The position numbers were made by a program, and so were the translations under genes. This document shows, piece after piece, positions 6,314 through 12,963 of a DNA stretch of 14,631 bases (positions are counted from its first letter, which is position 1; each line of letters begins with the position of its first letter). Below the pieces are notes generated by a model. It had not been told where the DNA came from. It made no database searches and saw only the letters and a list, made by a program, of their open reading frames with translations. Source of the DNA: Planctomycetota bacterium (GTDB lineage Bacteria; Planctomycetota; UBA1135; UBA2386); NCBI GenBank assembly GCA_947455805.1, contig CANGSN010000023.1:1-14631 (forward strand), written 5' to 3'.

Positions 6314-9070
6314 ATGTCCGCATGCCGACTCGTTGCGGCGTGGCTGCTGGCGCAGCCGCTCTGCTTCCTGCTCCCCGCCCAGGACACCGCGCCCGAGGAC
6401 CTGGTCTGGCGCACGCCGTGCACCGGCCCGGAGCAGTCGATGCCGATCGGCAACGGCGAGGTCGGCTGCAACGTCTGGTGCACCGCCGACGGCGTGCTGC
6501 ACGCCTACATCGCGCGCACCGACAGCTTCTCGGAGGCGTCGCGGCTGCTGAAGCTCGGCGCAATCGAAGTGCCGCTGCGGGCGCCGGGGAAGAACGAGTT
6601 CTTCGAGCAACGGCTGCTGCTGCAGGACGGCGCGGTGCGCGTGACGATCGGCGAAGGCGAGGCGCGGGTCACTGCCACGTTGTTCGTCGACAGCGAGGCC
6701 GATGTCGTGCACGTCGCGATCGACAGCGGGGCTCGCCGCAGCTGGGTGCTGTCTCTGCGCAGCTGGCGCTCCGACGAACGGCGCCTTCGCGGCGACGAGC
6801 TGTCGTCGAGCTGGACGATGAAGGACGCGCCGGATGCCGTCGCGGTGACGGAGTCCGCGGACGTGCAGACGACGGTGAAGGACTTCCCCGCCGGTGCCAA
6901 CCTGGTGCTCTACCACGGCAACCGCAGTTCGGTGGTCGGGTTCACCGCGGCGCGCCAAGGCCTGCCGACGGCGGCCGTGCCCGACGCGCTGCTCGGGCGC
7001 ACGTTCGGATTGGTCGCCGTCGGCGAAGGTGCCAGCCACGGCTCCGCACAGTCGCTGCAGACCCTGCCGCTGCTCACGGGCACCGCGACGCATCATGCCT
7101 TCCGCATCGCCGCGCCCTGCGTCGTGGTCGCCGCGGACGCCGACACCACCGGCGAGTTCGCGGCAGCCGCGGCGCAGCAGCTCGCACGCAGCCCCGCCAC
7201 CGCCGCCGGCGAACGCACCCGCGCCTGGTGGCGTGCGTTCTGGCAGCGCTCGTTCGTCATCGTCGACGGCGACGCACCACCGGCGATCCCGGCGAACGCC
7301 CACCCACTGCGCATCGGCGTCGACAGCGGCGGCGGCAACCGCTTCGTCGGCCGCATCGACGCGGTCGCGCTGTTCGACGCGGCGAGCGGCGGCAAGCAGG
7401 TGTTCGCTGCCACGCCCGGCAGCACGCTGCCGCAAGAGGTCGCGGACCTGCGCACGATCACGGCGACGCCAGGCCTTCGTCTGACCGCGACGATCACGCA
7501 GGACGCCGCGCACCCGGTCGGTCGCATCGTCGACAAGCTGACCGCAGGGCGGAACGACGGCTTCCTGTTCGACACACATCCCGGCCGCTCGCTGCGGCTG
7601 ATCGTCGGCGACCGCGAACTGCTGGCGAAGGACTTGCTGCGCGCGGGCGAACGGCACGAGGTCGCGGCGACGTTCGACGCCGCGAGCGGGCGCATGACGA
7701 TCGTCTGCGACGGCAAGCTCGTCGCCGACAGCGCCGCCGACGCGAACGCGAACGTCGCCGATCCTGCCCCGCGCTCACGATTGACGCAGGCGCTGACCCT
7801 GCAGCGCTGGGTGCAGGCGTGCGGCGGCCGCGGCCGGTTCCCGATCAAGTTCAACGGCTCGATCTTCACCGTCGAACCGAAGGCCACCGGCGGGCAGACG
7901 TTCGACGCCGACTGGCGCCGCTGGGGCGACTGCTACTGGTGGCAGAACACGCGGCTGCCGTACTACCCGATGCTGGCGCAGGGCGACTTCGACATGCAGG
8001 CGCCGCTGTTCCGCCTCTATCGCGCGACGCTGCCCGCAGCGATCGCGCGCGCCAAGGCCTGGCACGGAGTCGACGGCGCCTACTGGCCGGAGACGATGAC
8101 GCCGTTCGGCACCCACGGGAACAGCGACTACGGCTGGCAGCGCGACGGCGTGCCGGCGAGCAAGGTGCTGTGCCCGTGGTGGGAGTACTGCCGCAACCAG
8201 GGCCTCGAGCTCGTGGCGCTGATGCTCGATCGCTACGACTTCGAACGCGACGAACGCTTCTTCACCGACGAGCTGCTGCCGATCGCCGGGCCGGTGCTGC
8301 AGTGGTTCGCCACCGCCTACCCGCGCAGCGCCGAAGGCCGCTTGCGCATCACGCCGACGCAGTCGCTGGAGACGCACTGGCACGGAGTCGAGGACGACCT
8401 GCCGACGGTCGCCGGCTTGCACTGGTGCCTGCATCGCCTGCGCACGCTGGCGCCGACGCTGGTGCCCAAGGTTCAGCTCGCCGCATGGGACGCGCTGGCG
8501 CAGTCGCTGCCGCCGATCCCGCGTCACACCGCCGCCGACGTCTCGCTGCTGGCGCCCGCGGCGAAGTACGACCCGAGCCGCCAGAACTGCGAGAGCCCGG
8601 AGCTCTACGCCGTGTTCCCGTTCCGCCACTTCGGCCTCGGCAAGCCGGAGCTCGAGCTCGCGCGCGCGACGTTCGCAGCGCGCCACGATCGCTTCACCAA
8701 CGGCTGGCCGCAGGACGGCCAGGACGCCGCCCTGCTCGGGCTCGTCGACGAAGCGCAGCGCAACGTGCTGGCCAAGCTGCAGAACCACAACCGGGCGCAC
8801 CGCTTCCCCGCGATGTGGGGTCCCAACTTCGACTGGTGCCCGGACCAGTGCCACGGCAGCAACCTGCTCGACACCGTGCATCGCATGCTGCTGCAGGCCG
8901 ACGACGACCGCATCCTGCTGCTGCCGTGCTGGCCGAAGCACTGGAACGTGTCGTTCCGCCTGCACGCACCCCGCCGCACCATCGTCGAATGCGTGTTCCG
9001 CGACGGCGCCGTGCAGCGCCTCGTGGTGACGCCGAAGGAACGCGAACGCGACGTCGTGCGGCCGCAGTGA
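6314..9070 (+). CDS. Secreted GH95-like glycoside hydrolase with DUF5703 N-domain and inserted LamG-like domain
   Basis: 918 residues. The signal peptide covers 1-22 (cleavage LPA|QD). The N-terminal beta domain is of DUF5703/GH95 type: WRTPCTGPEQSMPIGNGEVG at about 32-51, then ARTDSFSE. The (alpha/alpha)6 catalytic part contains WVQACGGRGRFPIKFNGSIF, YWWQNTRLPYYPMLAQGD (in place of the GH95 NxNxQMxYW motif), YWPETMTPFGTHG, RITPTQSLETHWHG (candidate acid Glu) and NGWPQDGQD. The C-terminal beta domain ends VSFRLHAPRRTIVECVF. Residues about 320-487 interrupt the catalytic part with a LamG/concanavalin-like insert (LRIGVDSGGGNRFVGRIDAV ... EVAATFDAASGRMTIVCDGK). Activity on a fucose- or galactose-containing glycan outside the cytoplasm is likely by family; the substrate is unknown. 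The final 168 bp are repeated at 9883-10050, so this 3' end may be an acquired replacement. The ATG at 6314 is fixed by the signal peptide. Confidence 0.87.
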   Translation: MSACRLVAAWLLAQPLCFLLPAQDTAPEDLVWRTPCTGPEQSMPIGNGEVGCNVWCTADGVLHAYIARTDSFSEASRLLKLGAIEVPLRAPGKNEFFEQRLLLQDGAVRVTIGEGEARVTATLFVDSEADVVHVAIDSGARRSWVLSLRSWRSDERRLRGDELSSSWTMKDAPDAVAVTESADVQTTVKDFPAGANLVLYHGNRSSVVGFTAARQGLPTAAVPDALLGRTFGLVAVGEGASHGSAQSLQTLPLLTGTATHHAFRIAAPCVVVAADADTTGEFAAAAAQQLARSPATAAGERTRAWWRAFWQRSFVIVDGDAPPAIPANAHPLRIGVDSGGGNRFVGRIDAVALFDAASGGKQVFAATPGSTLPQEVADLRTITATPGLRLTATITQDAAHPVGRIVDKLTAGRNDGFLFDTHPGRSLRLIVGDRELLAKDLLRAGERHEVAATFDAASGRMTIVCDGKLVADSAADANANVADPAPRSRLTQALTLQRWVQACGGRGRFPIKFNGSIFTVEPKATGGQTFDADWRRWGDCYWWQNTRLPYYPMLAQGDFDMQAPLFRLYRATLPAAIARAKAWHGVDGAYWPETMTPFGTHGNSDYGWQRDGVPASKVLCPWWEYCRNQGLELVALMLDRYDFERDERFFTDELLPIAGPVLQWFATAYPRSAEGRLRITPTQSLETHWHGVEDDLPTVAGLHWCLHRLRTLAPTLVPKVQLAAWDALAQSLPPIPRHTAADVSLLAPAAKYDPSRQNCESPELYAVFPFRHFGLGKPELELARATFAARHDRFTNGWPQDGQDAALLGLVDEAQRNVLAKLQNHNRAHRFPAMWGPNFDWCPDQCHGSNLLDTVHRMLLQADDDRILLLPCWPKHWNVSFRLHAPRRTIVECVFRDGAVQRLVVTPKERERDVVRPQ
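8903..9070 (+). repeat. 168-bp direct repeat, copy A (3' end of the hydrolase gene)
   Basis: This is the last 56 codons, including the stop, of the GH95-like gene. It matches 9883-10050 at a constant offset of 980 bp with five mismatches (8908, 8941, 8971, 8974, 9019 in this copy), all at third codon positions. Three are silent; two change Asp to Glu and His to Gln in copy B. Confidence 0.97.
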
Positions 9071-9116
9071 GCGGGTGCGCGGCGCGCCCATTCGGTCGAA
9101 CCTGCGGGGACCGTGA

Positions 9117-9130
9117 TCGGCCAGGGCCGA
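9117..9130. promoter_or_regulatory. Palindrome upstream of the toxin-antitoxin operon
   Basis: Perfect arms TCGGCC and GGCCGA are separated by AG. They end 9 or 18 bp before the two possible antitoxin start codons. Toxin-antitoxin operons are usually autoregulated through such sites, so this is a candidate operator for the antitoxin or the complex. The assignment rests on position and symmetry only. Confidence 0.4.
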
Positions 9131-9148
9131 AGGCGTAGGATGCCTAGC

Positions 9149-9400
9149 ATGCCCACTGCACACATCCCCTACGACGCCAAGCTGCTCGTCGCCAGCGGGC
9201 GATCCGCCGAGGAGACCGAACGCGAGTTTCGCCTGGTCCTGGCAGCGAAGCTCTACGAGCTGGGTCGACTCTCGCTGGGGCAAGCGGCAGAACTCGCCGG
9301 CCGGAGCAAGGCCGACTTCATGTTCGAGCTCGCCCCGCTCGGAGTGTCGATCTTCAACTTCGACGCCGAGGGCCTGAAGCACGAGATCCATGGCTCATGA
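9149..9400 (+). CDS. UPF0175 family antitoxin
   Basis: 83 residues. The family pattern is clear: an N-terminal strand, then REFRLVLAAKLYELGRLSLG and the helix-turn-helix-like QAAELAGRSKADFMFELAPL, ending in GVSIFNFD. UPF0175 proteins are small DNA-binding antitoxins that pair with DUF3368 PIN-like toxins, exactly the gene that follows. The coding regions overlap by 11 bp, so translation is coupled. The start could be the ATG at 9149 (GGA eight bases upstream) or the in-frame ATG at 9140 (AAGG six bases upstream); 9149 is preferred because homology begins right after it. It probably neutralises the toxin by direct binding and represses its own promoter, for which the palindrome at 9117-9130 is a candidate. 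Confidence 0.88.
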   Translation: MPTAHIPYDAKLLVASGRSAEETEREFRLVLAAKLYELGRLSLGQAAELAGRSKADFMFELAPLGVSIFNFDAEGLKHEIHGS

Positions 9401-9878
9401 ACGACTGATCGTCGCCGACGCCGGGCCGATCATCGCTCTCGCCTCGATCGGGCGGTTCGAAGTGCTGCAGAGCTTGGCGACGGAGGTGATGGTGCCGCTC
9501 GCCGTGCACGCGGAGGTAGTCGCCGGCGCACCGCGCCCTGGAGCGAAGGAGATCGCCGCTGCCAACTGGCTGCGAATCGTCGAAGCTCCCGCGGACCTCG
9601 CGACAGCATTCCGGCTCGTCGTGGACCAAGGCGAGGCCGAGGCGCTGGCGGTCGCCCAGGCTCATCCGGGTGCCCTGCTCCTCGTCGACGACCAGCGAGC
9701 CCGACGGATCGCCGAAGAACTCGGGCTACGCCTCACGGGAACCCTCGGCGTGCTCGGGATGTGCAAGCGTGCTGGGATCCTGACGCACGTTCGTCCAGAG
9801 CTCGAACACCTGACTCGCGCCGGCTTCCGCATCGACGAGCGCCTGGCAGCTGCGTTCCTCGAGACGCTCGGCGAGTGA
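9390..9878 (+). CDS. DUF3368 PIN-like ribonuclease toxin
   Basis: 162 residues with the PIN-like acidic residues in order: VADAGPIIAL with Asp10, VPLAVHAEVV with Glu42, DQGEAEALAVA with Glu82/Glu84, and LLVDDQRAR with Asp100/Asp101, then the DUF3368 hallmark GLRLTGTLGVLGMCKRAGIL. PIN-domain toxins cleave RNA with bound Mg2+ or Mn2+ and act in the cytoplasm when the antitoxin is lost. The ATG at 9390 lies inside the antitoxin gene (11-bp overlap). All acidic positions are present and the length is normal, so the toxin looks intact. Its stop is only four bases before the second copy of the hydrolase gene end, which makes this stop the apparent right edge of the inserted unit. Confidence 0.9.
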   Translation: MAHERLIVADAGPIIALASIGRFEVLQSLATEVMVPLAVHAEVVAGAPRPGAKEIAAANWLRIVEAPADLATAFRLVVDQGEAEALAVAQAHPGALLLVDDQRARRIAEELGLRLTGTLGVLGMCKRAGILTHVRPELEHLTRAGFRIDERLAAAFLETLGE

Positions 9879-9882
9879 GCCG

Positions 9883-10050
9883 GACGAGCGCATCCTGCTG
9901 CTGCCGTGCTGGCCGAAGCAGTGGAACGTGTCGTTCCGCCTGCACGCACCGCGTCGCACCATCGTCGAATGCGTGTTCCGCGACGGCGCCGTGCAGCGGC
10001 TCGTGGTGACGCCGAAGGAACGCGAACGCGACGTCGTGCGGCCGCAGTGA
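9883..10050 (+). pseudogene. Orphan 3' end of a GH95-like hydrolase gene (repeat copy B)
   Basis: This fragment encodes the last 55 residues plus stop of a GH95-like hydrolase (DERILLLPCWPKQWNVSF and onward to RERDVVRPQ). It is 163/168 identical to the end of the intact gene at 8903-9070. It has no start codon or upstream coding context; the preceding frame is the toxin gene in another register. All five differences fall at wobble positions (D to E, H to Q, three silent), so the two copies seem to have diverged while both were translated as protein. It may be the original end of the hydrolase gene left behind by the insertion, or the remnant of a second paralogue. Confidence 0.93.
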
Positions 10051-10119
10051 CGCTACGGGAGATCCCGAGGGTCGGTCGACGCGTTCAGCCGCAGCGGGCA
10101 ACCAGCCGATGCCGTCGGC

Positions 10120-10126
10120 GAGGAGA
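10120..10126 (+). promoter_or_regulatory. Strong Shine-Dalgarno for the zinc-PAS gene
   Basis: GAGGAGA lies eight bases before the ATG at 10135. It is one of the few strong ribosome binding sites in this window, where most starts lack one, and it fixes the start codon of the PYP-like protein. Confidence 0.7.
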
Positions 10127-10134
10127 ACTCGCCG

Positions 10135-10647
10135 ATGGCTGTCCAAGTGCTGTGTGCGTGGTGCAACACCACGATCCGCGAAGGCGACGCCAGGAAGCAG
10201 TCGTCGCACGGCATCTGCCTCCAGTGCGTGCAGGGCATGGGCCTGTTCCCGACCGAGGACATCCGCGGGCTGTCGCAGGAGCAGCTCGACGCGCTGCCGA
10301 TCGGCGTCATCGAACTGGACAGCCGCGGCATCGTGCGCCGCTACAACGCCACGGAGGCGCGCGCCGCGGGCCTGGATGCGCGCAAGGTCGTCGGCCGCCA
10401 CTTCTTCGCCGAGGTCGCGCCGTGCACCAGCGTGCAGGAGTTCCGCGGGCGCTGCGAAGCGATGATGCAGTCGCCGCGCGCCGAACGCGACGAGATCGAG
10501 TTCGTGTTCCGCTTCCGCAGCGGGGACCGCCTGGCGCACCTGGTGTTCTCGTGGGATCCGGGCGCCGACCGGCTGACGATCCTCGTCGACCTGCTGGGCG
10601 ACAGGGCGGACCACGCCGCGCGCGCAGCGGCCTGCTGGCGCGGCTGA
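10135..10647 (+). CDS. Zinc-ribbon plus photoactive-yellow-protein-like PAS protein
   Basis: 170 residues. Residues 7-31 form a CxxC-x17-CxxC zinc site (CAWC at 7-10, SHGICLQC at 24-31), a motif often found ahead of PAS and response-regulator domains. Residues about 47-155 are a PAS domain close to photoactive yellow protein (PYP): LDALPIGVIELDSRGIVRRY, then YNATE, then VVGRHFFAEVAPCTSVQEF. The PYP chromophore residues Tyr42, Glu46 and Cys69 have counterparts Tyr70, Glu74 and Cys97 with identical spacing (4 and 23). PYP Thr50 and Arg52 become Ala78 and Leu80. If Cys97 binds p-coumarate the protein is a blue-light sensor; if not, it is a PAS sensor of another signal. No tyrosine ammonia lyase or coumaroyl ligase gene is in the window. 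No output domain is present, so it would act through a partner. Confidence 0.85.
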   Translation: MAVQVLCAWCNTTIREGDARKQSSHGICLQCVQGMGLFPTEDIRGLSQEQLDALPIGVIELDSRGIVRRYNATEARAAGLDARKVVGRHFFAEVAPCTSVQEFRGRCEAMMQSPRAERDEIEFVFRFRSGDRLAHLVFSWDPGADRLTILVDLLGDRADHAARAAACWRG

Positions 10648-10717
10648 GCGAGTCAGCGCAGCGCGCACGAAGCAAGCGAACGCGCAGCTGCCGACGTCGT
10701 GGTGGGCAACACCAGCC

Positions 10718-11281
10718 TCAGCCGTGTGCCGCCCGCACGTCGGCGAGCGTGAGCCGCGACAGCGCCGCCTCGCCGGCCGCGGTCGCCGGCGCCTTCATCA
10801 CCAGGAAGCTGTCGCGCGCCTCGCAGCCGACGCACCGGCCGTAGCGCGGGGCTGGCTGCAGCTGACGATCGCCGCAGCGCTCGCAGACGCGCAGGTAGAC
10901 GTAGCGCCGCCGCCGACGCGCCTTCGCCGCCGGCCGCAGGTCGTCGACCGGGATGTCGTGCGTGACCGCGGGTTCGTGGCCGGCGAGCCGCATCAGCGAC
11001 CGCCAGTGCCGACCGTGCGGTTGGATGTTGGCGCCGAACAGGCGGAACGCCGCGATGTGCGCGGCTTCGTGCGTCAGCACCATCGGCAGCTGATCCGGCG
11101 CGCGGCCGAGCAGCACCGGATTGAGCTCGATGCGGCCGCCGCGCAGGAACGCGCGCCCCGCCGTCGTCGTCAGCCGTTCGTTCCACTGCACCAGCACGGC
11201 GGTGTCGCGCACACGCCAGCCGGCGAGCAGTTCGGCGGCGCGGCGCTGCAGTTCGTCGGCGGCGGGCAGGGTCACGCGCAC
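10718..11281 (-). CDS. SprT-like zinc metallopeptidase with C-terminal zinc ribbon
   Basis: 187 residues of the SprT-like family. The active site is HEAAH at 71-75, with the third ligand probably His89 in HGRHW, 14 residues after the last His, close to the spacing in SprT/Spartan. A C-terminal zinc ribbon has Cys133, Cys136, Cys150 and Cys153 (CERC ... CVGC). Spartan relatives cleave proteins crosslinked to DNA; the role of bacterial SprT-like proteins is less settled. No signal peptide, so cytoplasmic. The start is GTG at 11281; an in-frame GTG two codons later is an alternative. It converges on the zinc-PAS gene with 70 bp between stops and diverges from the TM2 gene. Confidence 0.85.
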   Translation of the reverse strand: MRVTLPAADELQRRAAELLAGWRVRDTAVLVQWNERLTTTAGRAFLRGGRIELNPVLLGRAPDQLPMVLTHEAAHIAAFRLFGANIQPHGRHWRSLMRLAGHEPAVTHDIPVDDLRPAAKARRRRRYVYLRVCERCGDRQLQPAPRYGRCVGCEARDSFLVMKAPATAAGEAALSRLTLADVRAAHG

Positions 11282-11423
11282 AGTGAAGCACGGCTGGGCG
11301 GTGGTGTCACCGCAGGTCGACGCGCGGCCAGGGTCCAGGAGCCACCTGCCGGAATTGCGCCGAAGTCGTTGTTCCCGTCCCGGCGCCGGCTATCCCTCTG
11401 CGACCTCTCGGAGAACCTCCCCT

Positions 11424-11660
11424 ATGAAGGAAGAAAGCAAGCGCGTCCTCTGCGGCGTCATGGGCATCCTGCTCGGCGGCTTCGGCATCCACCGCTTCGT
11501 GCTCGGCGACACCACCGGCGGCATCCTGCGCATCGTCATCAGCATCGTGACGTGCGGCGTCGGCAGCCTGATCGGCTTCATCGAAGGCATCATCTACCTG
11601 ACCAAGACGGACGAGCAGTTCGTCAACGAATACCAGGTAGGCAAGAAGGCCTGGTTCTGA
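11424..11660 (+). CDS. TM2 domain membrane protein
   Basis: 78 residues that are almost entirely a TM2 domain: a short charged N-terminus (MKEESKR), a first membrane helix VLCGVMGILLGGFGIHRFVL with the family's GxxGxHRFxLG turn, then GGILRIVISIVTCGVGSLIG and FIEGIIYLT as the second helix. TM2 proteins are small inner-membrane proteins without a settled biochemical function. GGAGA ten bases before the ATG is a plausible ribosome binding site. The gene stands alone between a divergent SprT-like gene and a convergent membrane protein gene. Confidence 0.88.
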   Translation: MKEESKRVLCGVMGILLGGFGIHRFVLGDTTGGILRIVISIVTCGVGSLIGFIEGIIYLTKTDEQFVNEYQVGKKAWF

Positions 11661-11669
11661 GTCGGCTGG

Positions 11670-11700
11670 GGCGACCGGGCTCGGTGATCCCCCGGTCGCC
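11670..11700. terminator. Inverted repeat between convergent genes, likely bidirectional terminator
   Basis: Perfect 10-bp arms GGCGACCGGG (11670-11679) and CCCGGTCGCC (11691-11700) with an 11-base loop, nine bases after the TM2 stop and 57 bases before the end of the convergent membrane protein gene. There is no T-run on either side. The position between two gene ends is the main support. Confidence 0.5.
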
Positions 11701-11757
11701 GCGACGCGGGACCCATCCACCGCGAGATCGGATCACCCGACCGCACGCGGCGCCACT

Positions 11758-12162
11758 TCACGACTGCTGCCGGCGCGCCTCGAGTTCGCGCAGCGCGAAC
11801 GGATACGTGATCAGGCCGAAGCCGAGGATGCCGGTGCCGACGCCGGTGATGATCCCATCGCGCTGGCCCAGCATCTCGCCGACCACGTAGATCGCGAAGC
11901 CGCTGAACAAGCAGCCCCAACCGAGCGCCAGGATCCACGGCTGCAGCCGCACGAACCACGGCGTGCGCTCGTGCGAACGAGCACTGTGCCGACCGGTCAG
12001 CTGGTAGGTCAGGTTCTCCAGCGTGGCACGGTCGATGGCCGGGTTCTTCAGCGCCTCCTCGAGCACCCGCAGGTTGTCGCGCCGCGCCGCCGCCCGCTGC
12101 TCGAGCACCATCTTGACCAGCACGAAGGTGAAGATGACGAAGAGGATGACGGCGAATTCCAT
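11758..12162 (-). CDS. Small membrane protein, three predicted helices
   Basis: 134 residues. A first membrane helix at about 3-20 (FAVILFVIFTFVLVKMVL) leads into a basic, helical cytoplasmic segment (21-70; EEALKNPAIDRATLENLTYQ), followed by two more helices at about 75-95 and 103-123 rich in Gly (ITGVGTGILGFGLITYPF). The architecture, including the residue stretch resembling 'number of codons past the first helix then ALKN..D...L', recalls small uncharacterised DUF6249-type membrane proteins, but I cannot confirm that family. GAGG five bases before the ATG supports the start at 12162. Function unknown. Confidence 0.75.
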   Translation of the reverse strand: MEFAVILFVIFTFVLVKMVLEQRAAARRDNLRVLEEALKNPAIDRATLENLTYQLTGRHSARSHERTPWFVRLQPWILALGWGCLFSGFAIYVVGEMLGQRDGIITGVGTGILGFGLITYPFALRELEARRQQS

Positions 12163-12224
12163 GGCGGCCTCGGGAGGGAAGGGCGCGGCTACGGCGCCGC
12201 CGCCAGTCTATTGCGAAGCGGCCG

Positions 12225-12920
12225 CTATCCGCGGTCCGACATCGTCGGCAGGCCGAGCCCGGCCAGCAGTTCGTTCGGGTCGCCGCCCCAGATCAGCTCG
12301 GCGTCGCCCAGGTGGCACCGGTCGTTGCGGCGCCAGACGAACGGCCAGCCCAGCGCCTGCGCGGCTTCCTGGTCGGGTTCGCGGTCGCCGACCATGACCA
12401 CGCGCCCGGCCTCGCCGGCGGCACGGCGGGCGAGCCGCAGCATGTCGGTCTTGGTGACGACGCCCTCGCTGTCGAGGCAGAACTGCCAGTCGGTCAAGGC
12501 CCGCAGACCCTGGCCGTCCTGCATGGCGCCCATGTAGATGCGGCGGCAGTTGCTGGCCAGCGCCACCTTGACGCCGATCGCGCGCAGGTGCAGCAGCAGC
12601 GGCCGCACGCCGGCGAACAGGTAGTCGACGCCGCGGCTGACCTCCTCGACCTCCATCGGCAGCACGACCGAACGCAGCTCCTGCCAGCGGTGCTTGTGCG
12701 CCTCCGGCAGGAACGGCGCCCACACGCCGGCGTCCTTCATGCCGACGACGGCTTCGGCGGTGCGGTCGTCGGGCATCGCGATCGACATGCCGTGCATGTC
12801 CGCGAAGCGCTGCAGGCCGGCGCGAATGATCGGCGCCCACCAGCGGAAGGTGTCGTGCAGGGTGCCGTCGACGTCGAAGACGACGAGCTCGGGCGGGACG
12901 TGCGAACGGAGCAGGCTCAA
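12225..12920 (-). CDS. HAD superfamily phosphatase (Gph/PGMB-like)
   Basis: 231 residues with the HAD motifs in order: motif I FDVDGTLHD with nucleophile Asp16 and acid/base Asp18, an all-helical C1 cap (about 25-100), motif II in VALASN, a conserved Lys in VVTKTDM, and motif IV VVMVGDREPDQEAA with the GDxxxD pattern. This is the layout of phosphoglycolate-phosphatase-like hydrolases that act on small phosphorylated metabolites in the cytoplasm. The start is TTG at 12920 with AAGG eight bases upstream; no ATG or GTG lies between it and motif I, so a non-ATG start is required. It follows the lipoprotein gene by 43 bp and may be the last gene of the kynurenine-type operon. The substrate cannot be read from the sequence. 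Confidence 0.87.
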   Translation of the reverse strand: MSLLRSHVPPELVVFDVDGTLHDTFRWWAPIIRAGLQRFADMHGMSIAMPDDRTAEAVVGMKDAGVWAPFLPEAHKHRWQELRSVVLPMEVEEVSRGVDYLFAGVRPLLLHLRAIGVKVALASNCRRIYMGAMQDGQGLRALTDWQFCLDSEGVVTKTDMLRLARRAAGEAGRVVMVGDREPDQEAAQALGWPFVWRRNDRCHLGDAELIWGGDPNELLAGLGLPTMSDRG

Positions 12921-12963
12921 CGGCGGGACCTTGGGAATCGGCGGATGGGAAGCGTCGGCGCGT

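Larger units (their letters stand above)
8903..9882 (+). mobile_element. Putative inserted unit: replacement gene end plus toxin-antitoxin pair
   Basis: A 980-bp unit is bounded by the start of repeat copy A and the start of copy B. It consists of a 168-bp hydrolase gene end, a 78-bp leader and a UPF0175/DUF3368 toxin-antitoxin operon whose toxin stop lies four bases before copy B. No transposase, integrase or terminal inverted repeats were found. The arrangement is what a Campbell-type integration of a circle sharing the gene end would leave, or the remains of a second hydrolase gene whose body was replaced by the toxin-antitoxin pair. Boundaries could equally be set at 9071-10050. Confidence 0.45.

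Noticed and set aside
6241..9391. Long alternative frames across the hydrolase gene, on both strands
   Set aside because: They are low-complexity shadows of the GH95-like gene, which has a signal peptide and conserved motifs.
9071..9882. A classical insertion sequence or integron-type cassette
   Set aside because: No transposase, integrase, terminal inverted repeats or short target-site duplication could be seen; only the 168-bp direct repeats flank it.
10643..10657. Terminator hairpin at the end of the zinc-PAS gene (GCTGA/TCAGC)
   Set aside because: The stem is only five base pairs, includes the stop codon and lacks a T-run; too common in this base composition.
9733..10668. Minus-strand frame spanning the orphan gene end and zinc-PAS region
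   Set aside because: It is the antisense of two features with clear plus-strand coding and has no recognisable domains.
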